DNA of 64,000 nucleotides, from positions 53,578 to 117,577 of the forward strand of contig JAITNW010000006.1 of NCBI GenBank assembly GCA_031290255.1. Direction: 5' to 3'. Shown here in pieces: positions 55,386 through 64,000 of the stretch (position 1 is its first letter; each line of letters starts with the position of its first letter). The translations under genes were made by a program, and so were the position numbers. Under the pieces are notes generated by a model. That model ran no database searches and had not been told where the DNA came from. It saw only the letters and a list, made by a program, of their open reading frames with translations. The DNA comes from Candidatus Nomurabacteria bacterium (GTDB lineage Bacteria > Patescibacteriota > Saccharimonadia > Saccharimonadales > Saccharimonadaceae).

Positions 55386-57269
55386 CTATTTGCTCATCCA
55401 GTATTTTTTGCCGCCTAGTATATCATAGGTGATTAGTCGGTAGGCAGAAAGTTCGGTGCTTTCAAATGGGGCTTTTTCTCCGTACCACGCTGGAGTAAGG
55501 ATTGGGGCTTGTTGACAGATGTCATCAAGGAGATAGTAAAGCGGCAATTTCTGTAGATTTAGATGGTTAAATAGGGTATTGGTGAGACAGTTTGGAGTTG
55601 TGGTGGGTAATGTTTTGTCTTTTTGTCCTGTTTCAAAATTGGTGTAAATAAAATATGGCGTGATGCGCGAGAGGTCGCGAACTTCTTTTTGCTCGTTGCC
55701 GTTGGTGAGGTCAAAGATGCCGGCGGAATGGTCGCCGAAGAAAAGCATAGCGACTTTTTTGTCCAACTGATCAAGTGCAGAAATAAGCTCGCCGAGATAT
55801 GCGTCGGAATTGTGGAGCGTCTGATAATAGATTGCGATATCTGATCGGCGTTGCTCGTCAATATCCGTAGCTGTTGTCGCAAACTGGGTGCTATCATAAG
55901 TATCGAAGTTGTATGGGAGATGATTTTGCATTGTGATAAGGGTGATAAGTTGGTTGTTTTTGCTGCTATTTAGAGTGTCGAGGAGTTGATTATAGGCGGA
56001 ACGATCATTGATGTACTCTGACTTCCCTTCTTTTTCGGTGTAGCTCATTTCGAGCTCCGTGATGAATGTATTGAAGCCAAGATTTTTTAATGCGATGTTC
56101 CTTTTGTACATACCGCCGTTGAAGGGATGGATTGCTGTGGTTTCGTAGTTTTTGGATTTGAGGTAGGACGCAATTGATGGGACGTCGCCGGCTTTGGGGA
56201 TTAAGGATGTGTAGGGTACAGCGTTTGTCCAGTAGTTGGTAAGTCCGGTGAGGACTTCGAATTCGATATTTGCAGTGCCGCCACCGTAGTCGATTGAGTA
56301 CATGTTGCCACTTGGATATTTGGATTGGATGTAGCGGAGTGTGGGGAGGATTTCGCCACCAGTGTGCGGGTAGAAGTCTTCAAAACTATAGCCTTGGAAT
56401 TTTATGGATGGATCGAAGAAGGATTCATTGAGGACGATGATGAGGTTGATGCCTTCGTCGGTGATGTCGGTTTTTGCTTGGTTGTTTTTTTGGGCAAGTT
56501 TGGCGTAGGTGGAGTGGATTTCGGCAATTCTGTCTTCGTTGTAGCCGTCGGGCGCGGTTAGTGCTAGTTTCTGAAGATTATAAAGGAAGCCGAGGATGAA
56601 GCCATTTTGGTCGTAATTGTGGACTTGGTCCCACGCTACTAATTGAGAATTGAGCCAGGGGATATCTTGGTATCGTTCGCCGTTGTGATGACGGATAAAA
56701 TTAGTGAAAGTCATAAAACAGAGAGCTGAGATTACGACTATTGCAAGTCTGCTGGGAACGGCAAAACGGCGCCACCAGCGTTTTTGTTGGCGTTCGGCTT
56801 TGAGGTTGAATTTTTTGGTAATCCAAATATTTATAATGATCGTTAGAGTAATAATTAGTAAGACTGCAATAATGAGACGGATGAGTGCGCCGATATCAAT
56901 AAATTTGGATAGGGTGGAGGCTTCGCTGGCGAGTTCGAAGTCTTCTGGCAGGAGAGGGAAGCCTCTAACGTTGAATTTGCTGATGTGAATATGCGTGAGG
57001 ACTGTTAAGAACGCCCAGATTGTGCCTGCGGCTACTATGGGGCGTCTGGTGAGGCCTGTGATAAAAATTAAAATAAACAACATGATGAGGGCGTTGTACC
57101 AAAATACCCTAGGGCTGTTCCATAAAAATTCCCATGTGCGATCAATGTTGTTGATAAAATACCGATATTGTAAGAACCAGGTGAGTAGAGCGGCAGAAAT
57201 TAAAAGGAAAATTGCAGTAAAGATAAGGTATTTTTTGCGTGAGCTGAGGGAGATTTTTGGTAACTTCAT
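55386..57269 (-). CDS. LTA synthase family sulfatase-fold protein
   Basis: Five TMs; INLIIVLNESFFDPS, YGGGTANIEFEVLTGL, MLFFGDHSAGIF. Confidence 0.93.
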   Translation of the reverse strand: MKLPKISLSSRKKYLIFTAIFLLISAALLTWFLQYRYFINNIDRTWEFLWNSPRVFWYNALIMLFILIFITGLTRRPIVAAGTIWAFLTVLTHIHISKFNVRGFPLLPEDFELASEASTLSKFIDIGALIRLIIAVLLIITLTIIINIWITKKFNLKAERQQKRWWRRFAVPSRLAIVVISALCFMTFTNFIRHHNGERYQDIPWLNSQLVAWDQVHNYDQNGFILGFLYNLQKLALTAPDGYNEDRIAEIHSTYAKLAQKNNQAKTDITDEGINLIIVLNESFFDPSIKFQGYSFEDFYPHTGGEILPTLRYIQSKYPSGNMYSIDYGGGTANIEFEVLTGLTNYWTNAVPYTSLIPKAGDVPSIASYLKSKNYETTAIHPFNGGMYKRNIALKNLGFNTFITELEMSYTEKEGKSEYINDRSAYNQLLDTLNSSKNNQLITLITMQNHLPYNFDTYDSTQFATTATDIDEQRRSDIAIYYQTLHNSDAYLGELISALDQLDKKVAMLFFGDHSAGIFDLTNGNEQKEVRDLSRITPYFIYTNFETGQKDKTLPTTTPNCLTNTLFNHLNLQKLPLYYLLDDICQQAPILTPAWYGEKAPFESTELSAYRLITYDILGGKKYWMSK

Positions 57270-57321
57270 TGAGTGATTATACCATATAATAAACGCTACT
57301 TGTGCTTGGATTTAAGGATGA

Positions 57322-58650
57322 TTGACTGTAGAATCTGCGTGCATGATGAGGCTGTTTAGAAAATTTCACCCGTCGTATTTGGTGGTGGCTTGGAGTTTAG
57401 GGGTAATAGTCTGTACCGCATTGAGTTATTTTTGTGTTGGATTAGGCGACAAATTTGGTGATGATATGATTGGCATGGAAGTAACGCTCAGTGGATCGGT
57501 GATGGAAGATCCAGGAGGTGACGGTTCAGAAGTATTCTTGAAATTGGGGAATTTGGAAATTCAAAATCAAGCCGTGGGTGGACTTCTGTATGTGCAGTTA
57601 TTTACTGGGGAGAGTATAAGAAGATCTGACACGGTGGAAGTGTTTGGGAAAATATCTGAAGGGTTTGGGATTTTTGCTGGGTCAATGTGGCGACCGATTT
57701 TGAAAGAAATTGCAAGGCCCGATCCGCCGGATTTCGCTCTTGAAGTGAGAGATTGGTTTGGTGGATTGGTGCGGCGATTTATCCCAGAGCCACAGGTGGA
57801 TTTATCACTGGGGTATCTTATGGGGCAAAAACGTTCGTTGCCAGAGGACATTTCTGAGCTTTTGAATAAGATAGGGCTGACGTATATGGTGGTGGCTTCC
57901 GGATATGCGTTGTCGGTGATAGTGGGTGCAATAAAGAGGGTGTTTAGGAAAGTTTCGAGATTCGCCTTGCTATTCTTCTCGCTGATATTAGTGATATGTT
58001 TTATGGGGGTAACTGGGTTCGGCGCGAGTATAGTGCGGGCTGGTATAGTAACTTTTTTTAGTATGATGGCTTGGTATTCGGGAAGAAAATTCCATCCGGG
58101 CAAACTCTTGCTTTTGGTAACTGCGATTACACTTTTAATAAATCCGAACTATATTGTAGATCTGGGTTGGCTGCTGTCGATTACTTCGTTTGCGGGGATT
58201 GTGATGGTTAGGCCGATACTGACGGCGTATTTTTACGGAGACAAGAAGCCAAATTTTATTGCAGAGGTGATTACTGGGACGATGGCTGCGCAGATGTGTT
58301 GTTTGCCGATAATATTGTATTTTTATGGGAGTTTTTCGATAGTTGGGGTAATTGCAAGTGTGTTGATTTTGCCAACTTTACCTGTAGTAATGGCATTAAC
58401 TTTTTTGACTGGCTGTTTTGCATTTTTGCCAGTATTGGCTTCGTTAATGGGTTGGCTGGCGAGCATGCTTTTGAATTATCATATAGAGCTAATAAAGTTC
58501 TTTGGTGATATGGACTGGGCTGTTTTGAGTATGCCAGAGGGTAACGGTCTGGTGTTTCTGGGGTATTTAATAATTTTGTTAGTTGTGATTTATATGAAGA
58601 GAAGGACGAAGTTTCGGTTAATTGCTAGGAATGTGTTAGAATTACAGTAG
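57322..58650 (+). CDS. ComEC/Rec2-like competence protein
   Basis: YLMGQKRSLPEDISELLNKIGLTYMVVASGYALSVI, TGFGASIVRAGIV; no C-terminal beta-lactamase domain in this ORF. Confidence 0.85.
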   Translation: MTVESACMMRLFRKFHPSYLVVAWSLGVIVCTALSYFCVGLGDKFGDDMIGMEVTLSGSVMEDPGGDGSEVFLKLGNLEIQNQAVGGLLYVQLFTGESIRRSDTVEVFGKISEGFGIFAGSMWRPILKEIARPDPPDFALEVRDWFGGLVRRFIPEPQVDLSLGYLMGQKRSLPEDISELLNKIGLTYMVVASGYALSVIVGAIKRVFRKVSRFALLFFSLILVICFMGVTGFGASIVRAGIVTFFSMMAWYSGRKFHPGKLLLLVTAITLLINPNYIVDLGWLLSITSFAGIVMVRPILTAYFYGDKKPNFIAEVITGTMAAQMCCLPIILYFYGSFSIVGVIASVLILPTLPVVMALTFLTGCFAFLPVLASLMGWLASMLLNYHIELIKFFGDMDWAVLSMPEGNGLVFLGYLIILLVVIYMKRRTKFRLIARNVLELQ

Positions 58651-58674
58651 AAAAACATAAGCAGGATGATAAAG

Positions 58675-59256
58675 ATGGATCAGCAAGAAAATACAGAGTT
58701 CGTCAATGTGGGCATGGATCAGCCGGCAGGGATTGAGCAGCGCGAAGATGTAACAATAAAAGTAGATGGGCCTCGGGGTGGTAAAGGTTGGATGATTGTG
58801 GCTATCTGTGCGGCTGTCGTCGCAATTGGCTTGGGAGTAGGATTGGCTTTTTCTTACATAAATGCTGGGGACGCCAATAAAAAAGTAGACGAAGTACAGG
58901 CAAAGCTTGATGTTCGTACTGAGGAGCTAAATAAGTTTAAGGAAGTGACGGGTGCCGAGAATGCTGACGATGTGATACTTGGCGGTGGAGATGTTGAGCT
59001 TGGAGAAATTGCGAAGTTGCTTGGGGATAAGTTAGTGTCTCTTGACAATGCATACGTAAAGGGCAATGGGGATTATCAGATTGCCGCTTTCAATGTGGTG
59101 GACGGCGAATCTGGGTATATAGGATATTTTTATCGAGCTTTGCCTGATGGCAAGTGGAAGTCTTCTGCTTTTAGTGGTCAAGCTGTGCCGATTTGTAAAG
59201 ACGTTACGGATGAAGACGCGGCAGCTTTCAAAGACGTATTGGAGTGCGCGGAATAG
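58675..59256 (+). CDS. Hypothetical single-TM protein
   Basis: One TM then coiled coil and C-terminal domain; start reassigned to MDQQEN. Confidence 0.6.
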   Translation: MDQQENTEFVNVGMDQPAGIEQREDVTIKVDGPRGGKGWMIVAICAAVVAIGLGVGLAFSYINAGDANKKVDEVQAKLDVRTEELNKFKEVTGAENADDVILGGGDVELGEIAKLLGDKLVSLDNAYVKGNGDYQIAAFNVVDGESGYIGYFYRALPDGKWKSSAFSGQAVPICKDVTDEDAAAFKDVLECAE

Positions 59257-59291
59257 CGAAAACTGAGAATTGTGGTATGATAATATAGTAG

Positions 59292-59705
59292 ATGATTATT
59301 GATACTGAACAGAATATGATGAGTTTCGGCGAGAAGATCGCCGAAACTCTTAGCTCTCCCGTAACTATTGAATTGATAGGTGATGTGGGGGTTGGAAAAA
59401 CTACTCTTGTTAAAGGGATTGCAAAGGGTTTTGGAATTACGGAGACAGTAAATTCTCCGTCATTTACGCTGTCTAAAGAATATAATTCAGCTCTTATGGG
59501 TGTGACGCTGAGGCATTATGATTTTTACCGCTTGGAGGATGCGGGGATAATGGAAGATGAATTGAGGGAAAGCGTGGACGACGAGAAGGTGATAACGATC
59601 GTGGAATGGGGGAAGAGCGTGGAGGATGTTTTGCCGAAGTGTAGAATGAAAATTATGCTGAAGTATCTTGAAGATGGAAAGCGAGATGTGGAGATTATTA
59701 GATGA
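59292..59705 (+). CDS. tsaE: tRNA t6A biosynthesis ATPase TsaE
   Basis: IELIGDVGVGKTTLVKGIAKGFGITETVNSPSFTL, RHYDFYRLED, VEWGK. Confidence 0.96.
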   Translation: MIIDTEQNMMSFGEKIAETLSSPVTIELIGDVGVGKTTLVKGIAKGFGITETVNSPSFTLSKEYNSALMGVTLRHYDFYRLEDAGIMEDELRESVDDEKVITIVEWGKSVEDVLPKCRMKIMLKYLEDGKRDVEIIR

Positions 59706-60034
59706 AATTATTCTTGGACACGTCTACCCCTATTACTGTCCTTGAGCTTGACGATAATAGGTATAAATGGGAATCTGGGCGCGGTTTGGCAAAGGGTCTG
59801 TTGAAATATATCGAAAGTAAACTGATGGAAAATGGTGCGAGCTGGCGGGATATTACTGAAATACATTATTATTCTGGGCCGGGTAGTTTTACGGGGCTAA
59901 GAATTGGTGCGGTGGTAGTGAACACTTTGGCGGATCAGTTGGCTATACCCCTATATGACCATAAGGGAGAAAAAAGAAAATTGGTTATGCCAGAATATGG
60001 TCGTTCGGCAAATATTACACCGCCAAAAAACTAG
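59702..60034 (+). CDS. tsaB: TsaB-like protein, short
   Basis: MKLFLDTST, IHYYSGPGSFTGLRIGAVVVNTLADQ; only 110 aa. Confidence 0.82.
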   Translation: MKLFLDTSTPITVLELDDNRYKWESGRGLAKGLLKYIESKLMENGASWRDITEIHYYSGPGSFTGLRIGAVVVNTLADQLAIPLYDHKGEKRKLVMPEYGRSANITPPKN

Positions 60035-60146
60035 ACTGAGATAAGTTTTGTTGGTACAATATGAACTGGAAAGCTAAAATTTGATTTATATTTGTTAACC
60101 CGTCTTTGTAGAGAAAAACAAGGGCAAAACAAAAGAAAGAGGAGTT

Positions 60147-61664
60147 ATGGAAATAGCGTTTATGGTGATAGCCGCGCTTGCTGGTATTGGTGCTGGCGCA
60201 GGAAGTGTATTCGCGTACAATAAACAAAAAGAAAATGGTGGAAAGAATAAAGCCGATGACTTGATTCGCAAAGCAAAACACGAAGCTTCGGATGTAGTGC
60301 TAGGGGCGAAGAAAGAAGCGGCAGATATCGTAGAGAAGACTAAAGTAGAAGAGAATGATCGAAGAAAGGAGTGGAGGAAGACCGAGAACAGGCTGGCGGA
60401 GCGTGAAGGCACTTTAGATAATAAGCTGGATCAGCTAGATAAAAAATCAGAGAATTTGCGTAAACAGGAAGATCAGATTGAAGATTTGAAGAATGAAATT
60501 TGGGGGATTCGTACGCAGGCTCAAGAGAAATTAGAGAAAATCGCTGGCTTATCAAAATCCGATGCAAAAGAAAAGTTGATAGCAATGACAGAGCGTGATA
60601 TCAAGACTGATTTGGTGAATTTGGTGATTAAAGAACAAAAGGCGATGAGCGATCAGGTGGATGAAACTGCTGAGTCTATCCTTCTGACCGCTATGGAGAG
60701 GATGTCGAGCGAAGTGACTGCGGATCGTACCATTACTGCGCTGAAGTTGCCAGATGACGATATGAAGGGGAGGATTATTGGTAAAGAAGGTAGGAATATT
60801 CAGGCGCTGCAGAGGGCTACTGGTGTGGATGTGATGGTGGATGATACGCCTGGTATGGTGGTACTTTCGAGTTTCGACCCAATACGTCGTCAGGTGGCGC
60901 GGTATGCGCTTGAGCGTCTGATGAAGGACGGCAGGATTAACCCTTCTTCTATTGAGGAGGCAGTTACTAAGGCGGAGAAAGAGATTGAAAAGGAAGTGGT
61001 GCGTGCGGGTGAAGATGCGGCACGTGAGGTTGGCGTTGTAGGGATTCCGCGCGAGATGTTGCATTTGCTTGGTGAGCTTAAGTTCAGGACAAGTTATGGG
61101 CAGAATGTGTTGTTACACTCTGTTGAGATGGCGCATATTGCTGGGATGATTGCTGAAGAGATTGGCGCAGATAAAAGAGTTGCAAAGACGGCGACGCTCC
61201 TGCACGATATTGGAAAAGCCGTGACACATAAGATTGAAGGAAAGCATGCCGAGATTGGGTCTGAACTTGCGAAGAAGTATGGTATGAGCGAGGATGTAGT
61301 GCATGCGATGGCGGCGCATCATAATGATATTGAGCCAACTACTCCAGAAGCGATTATCGTGAAGATTGTGGATGCAATTTCTGCTGCCAGGCCAGGTGCG
61401 CGCAATGTATCGGCAGAGAACTTTGCTGAGCGGATGCGCGATCTGGAAAATATCGCTACGAGTTTTCCTGGTATTGATAAGGCGTATGCGATTTCTGCTG
61501 GTCGAGAGATTCGTGTGGTGGTAGAGCCGAAGCAGATTGATGATTTGTCGGCGCTAAAATTGGCGCGCGATATTGCAAACAAGATTGAGGCGACTATGCA
61601 GTATCCGGGCGTGATAAAGGTGAATGTGATCCGTGAAACGCGTGCGGTGGAGTATGCGAAATAG
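60147..61664 (+). CDS. rny: Ribonuclease Y
   Basis: N-terminal TM and coiled coil; GRIIGKEGRNIQALQRATGVDVMVDDTP; HD domain LLHDIGKAVTHKIEGKHAEIGSEL. Confidence 0.97.
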   Translation: MEIAFMVIAALAGIGAGAGSVFAYNKQKENGGKNKADDLIRKAKHEASDVVLGAKKEAADIVEKTKVEENDRRKEWRKTENRLAEREGTLDNKLDQLDKKSENLRKQEDQIEDLKNEIWGIRTQAQEKLEKIAGLSKSDAKEKLIAMTERDIKTDLVNLVIKEQKAMSDQVDETAESILLTAMERMSSEVTADRTITALKLPDDDMKGRIIGKEGRNIQALQRATGVDVMVDDTPGMVVLSSFDPIRRQVARYALERLMKDGRINPSSIEEAVTKAEKEIEKEVVRAGEDAAREVGVVGIPREMLHLLGELKFRTSYGQNVLLHSVEMAHIAGMIAEEIGADKRVAKTATLLHDIGKAVTHKIEGKHAEIGSELAKKYGMSEDVVHAMAAHHNDIEPTTPEAIIVKIVDAISAARPGARNVSAENFAERMRDLENIATSFPGIDKAYAISAGREIRVVVEPKQIDDLSALKLARDIANKIEATMQYPGVIKVNVIRETRAVEYAK

Positions 61665-62262
61665 TAAGTTCTTAGAGAAATTCGCCAAGTATTCCGGGAT
61701 GATTGCGCTTTGTATTTATGTGGTTACTTGCGTGTTTATTGTGGCGACGAATTATCAGGATCCTAGCTATACGATATCGCGGCATATTGGGATTTCGGGG
61801 ACCTCTATTGTAGTTTTTGCTGTAGCGGATACGATTGCTACTGCTCTGCTTGTGTTTAATTTGTTGTACTATAGCCGTAAAAGATGGGATTTGGGGAAAG
61901 TTTTTGTGGTTTATGCTGTGATGACGGCTGCGTGTTTAGTGCTGGTGGGTTGGTTCCCGCATGTGGATGGTGGGTCACAAGTGGTAACTATGATACATAG
62001 AATATCTGCTTGGGTGGTAATATTTCTGACGCCGTTTTTTATGATGGTGTTTTTGAGAAAGACTAAGGGTAGAACTGGGAAGATATTTCGAGCAATCTTG
62101 ATATTGTTTGTGGCTGAAGCTGTGGTTTTTGCGCTTGTCCTTGTGTTGGCTCCAGATTTCTTTGTCTCTACATCACTGTATTCGGAATCTCTGTATTTAG
62201 TGAGTTTGGTGGTTTTGACTCAGGTGTTGGCATTTGCGCCAAATGACCGTATGATGAGATGA
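61654..62262 (+). CDS. DUF998-like membrane protein
   Basis: Six TMs; VATNYQDPSYTISRHIG; start reassigned to MRNSKF. Confidence 0.6.
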   Translation: MRNSKFLEKFAKYSGMIALCIYVVTCVFIVATNYQDPSYTISRHIGISGTSIVVFAVADTIATALLVFNLLYYSRKRWDLGKVFVVYAVMTAACLVLVGWFPHVDGGSQVVTMIHRISAWVVIFLTPFFMMVFLRKTKGRTGKIFRAILILFVAEAVVFALVLVLAPDFFVSTSLYSESLYLVSLVVLTQVLAFAPNDRMMR

Positions 62263-63815
62263 TGAGAAAGCAGAAAAGAAAAATAATTTTGCTGGTGGGG
62301 GCGGGGGTGGGTTGTCTCCTTGTCGTTTTGAATATGTGGATATTGTTTGCGGTTGATGCGGAGTGGCAGAATGAGAGAGTAGGTGGGGCGCAGCTGTATG
62401 GAGCTTGGGATAATGGGGACGTAGATTTGAGGGAATTGCCGAGTGCGGAAGAGGTGGAGAAGCGTGTACGAGAGTTGTTTGCGGTGGATTCTGTGCCTGT
62501 TGTAAATTTGACAACAGAAGAGAGCGTTACTGTGCACGGGGTTTATAAGGATATGAGTATGGTTGTGACGGATGACAAGATTGCGGGTAATAATTATGGG
62601 AAAATGTCTGGTAAGATGAAGCCGCGGGGGAATTCTACTTATAAGATTGGGCTTCAGTATGGGGCGATGCCGTTTAAGATTAAGTTGGATGAGGCGGTGG
62701 ATCTTTTGGGGATGGGGAAAAGTAAGAAGTGGTGCTTGATTGCGAATTTTATTGATCGTTCTTATGTGAAGCAATTTATTATGTATCAGACGGCGCAGTT
62801 GATAATGGGGGAGGAATATTTCCAGCCAAAGGCGAAGTATGTGGAGGTGAATTTGAATGGGGAGTATAAGGGGCTGTATTTGTTGACGGAGAGTATTGAG
62901 GAGGATGAGGGGCGGCTGGGGCTTGAAGTGGATTTGGAAGAATATGGGGAGGAGATTCCTTTTCTGCTGGAGATGGAGCAGAAGGATTATATTTGTGAAG
63001 AGAGCTATAAGGAATTGATTGAAGATCATTTCTCTAGCTTTAGATTCTTCGCGGATAGTTATGAGGACGTGCCGACTTGGTTGCTGGATGAGGATAAGGA
63101 GAACGATGATTGCTCTTTGACCCCTTATGATTTGAAATATCCGGAGGCTTTTAGTGAGATGAGCGACGAGCAATATGCGCATATTCGGAAGACGATGTAT
63201 GGGATATATGAGGGTACGAAGCTGGGGGTGCCTATTGGACAAGTGGGGATAGATGCGAATAGTTTTGTGAATCAATATTTGTTTATGGAATTGTTTGCGA
63301 ATCCGACTTTTGTGGGGCCGAGTGTGTATGTTTATCAGAAGCCGGGGTCTGGGGTGGTGACGGCGGGGCCGTTGTGGGATTTTGACACGGTGATGTTTGG
63401 GACGACTGAGGGGTCGGTGCAGTTGGAGAGGAATACGATTTATAAATATTTATATCAATATAGGGCTTTTCGTCAGGCGCTGGTTAGCCGATATAAGGAA
63501 TATGAGGAGAAGTTGTTCCCTGCTGTCAAGAACGCGATTGCGGATTTGAGGGGGAATCAGGTGCTAAAGCAGGCGGTTTTGAAGGCAGAGGCGAAATATC
63601 ATACTTGGACGAGGAGTTTGGATGGGCATAATGGCTTTCCTGGGCCTAGCTACGATATTTTTGATAAGACTATTCTTTCGCTTAAGACTTTTGAGGCGCA
63701 GGTGGATCATATTAGCGGGTGGTTGTTTGATGGGTTTCGGGGGGTGGATGGGGATGAGTATGGGGGGAGGATTAACTGGATGAAGGATGAGCTGGTGGAG
63801 GAGTGGGGGCAATAG
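62259..63815 (+). CDS. CotH family (spore coat kinase-like) protein
   Basis: MKPRGNSTYKIGLQYGAMPFKIKLDEAVDLLGMGKSKKWCLIANFIDRSYVKQFI, NGEYKGLYLLTESIE. Confidence 0.9.
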   Translation: MMRKQKRKIILLVGAGVGCLLVVLNMWILFAVDAEWQNERVGGAQLYGAWDNGDVDLRELPSAEEVEKRVRELFAVDSVPVVNLTTEESVTVHGVYKDMSMVVTDDKIAGNNYGKMSGKMKPRGNSTYKIGLQYGAMPFKIKLDEAVDLLGMGKSKKWCLIANFIDRSYVKQFIMYQTAQLIMGEEYFQPKAKYVEVNLNGEYKGLYLLTESIEEDEGRLGLEVDLEEYGEEIPFLLEMEQKDYICEESYKELIEDHFSSFRFFADSYEDVPTWLLDEDKENDDCSLTPYDLKYPEAFSEMSDEQYAHIRKTMYGIYEGTKLGVPIGQVGIDANSFVNQYLFMELFANPTFVGPSVYVYQKPGSGVVTAGPLWDFDTVMFGTTEGSVQLERNTIYKYLYQYRAFRQALVSRYKEYEEKLFPAVKNAIADLRGNQVLKQAVLKAEAKYHTWTRSLDGHNGFPGPSYDIFDKTILSLKTFEAQVDHISGWLFDGFRGVDGDEYGGRINWMKDELVEEWGQ

Positions 63816-63925
63816 GGATACATAGGTGGCCGTAATGCTCTTATGCTTGGTGAACTGACAAATATGTGATATATATGAGTTATGCGGCACCGCCGTAAAT
63901 TGTACCTTGAAAAGGAGAGGATGAC

Positions 63926-64000
63926 ATGAAGAAGGCATTATCGATCTTGTTGGCGTTTGTTATGGTTTGGGGATTATCAGCTGGGGTTTTTGCTGCTGGT
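63926..64000 (+). CDS. N-terminus of secreted protein, truncated by window end
   Basis: AAGGAGAGG then MKKALSILLAFVMVWGLSAGVFAAG signal peptide. Confidence 0.7.
   Translation, partial: MKKALSILLAFVMVWGLSAGVFAAG

Noticed and set aside
62220-63275. 351-aa minus ORF
   Set aside because: Shadow of the CotH-like gene.
1-64000. CRISPR array, rRNA operon, diversity-generating retroelement
   Set aside because: No regularly spaced repeats, no rRNA sequence, and no reverse transcriptase found on reading.

Overview
The 64 kb window looks like a compact, gene-dense bacterial chromosome using the standard code. Gene content and style suggest a Candidatus Saccharibacteria (TM7/CPR) genome; this is inference and no rRNA is present to confirm it. 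Most of it is housekeeping: ruvC-ruvA, ruvB, recA-recX, glmS, metG, ksgA, tilS, rny, tsaE/tsaB, rplS, rpsT, a PilB/GspE ATPase, ABC transporters, a ComEC-like protein, an LTA synthase and a CotH-like protein. Five tRNAs are present. The main accessory feature is a ~7.8 kb integrated element (about 7323-15157) at the 3' end of tRNA-Asn. It carries a large serine recombinase, a gene II/X-like rolling-circle initiator, a frameshifted SpoVG-like gene, an excisionase-like HTH, a Gabija-type GajA/GajB pair, a TM2-domain protein, and a heavily structured ~144-nt palindromic region with pseudoknot potential. A 10-bp direct repeat (TTGGCTCCCC) flanks the element. Joining the two ends in silico fuses the recombinase ORF in frame to a 35-aa ORF at the opposite end, so the att site appears to lie inside the recombinase gene and integration swaps its C-terminus. 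Other notable observations: a 147-nt region bounded by a 31-bp perfect inverted repeat upstream of rubrerythrin, many -10 boxes 6-7 nt upstream of start codons (leaderless mRNAs), a MATE-cytidylate-kinase-like fusion behind a possible attenuator, an RNase HII-YraN fusion, a disulfide-oxidoreductase homologue without its cysteines, and a DHH-family protein without its DHH motif. All family calls come from reading motifs by eye; no database search was run.
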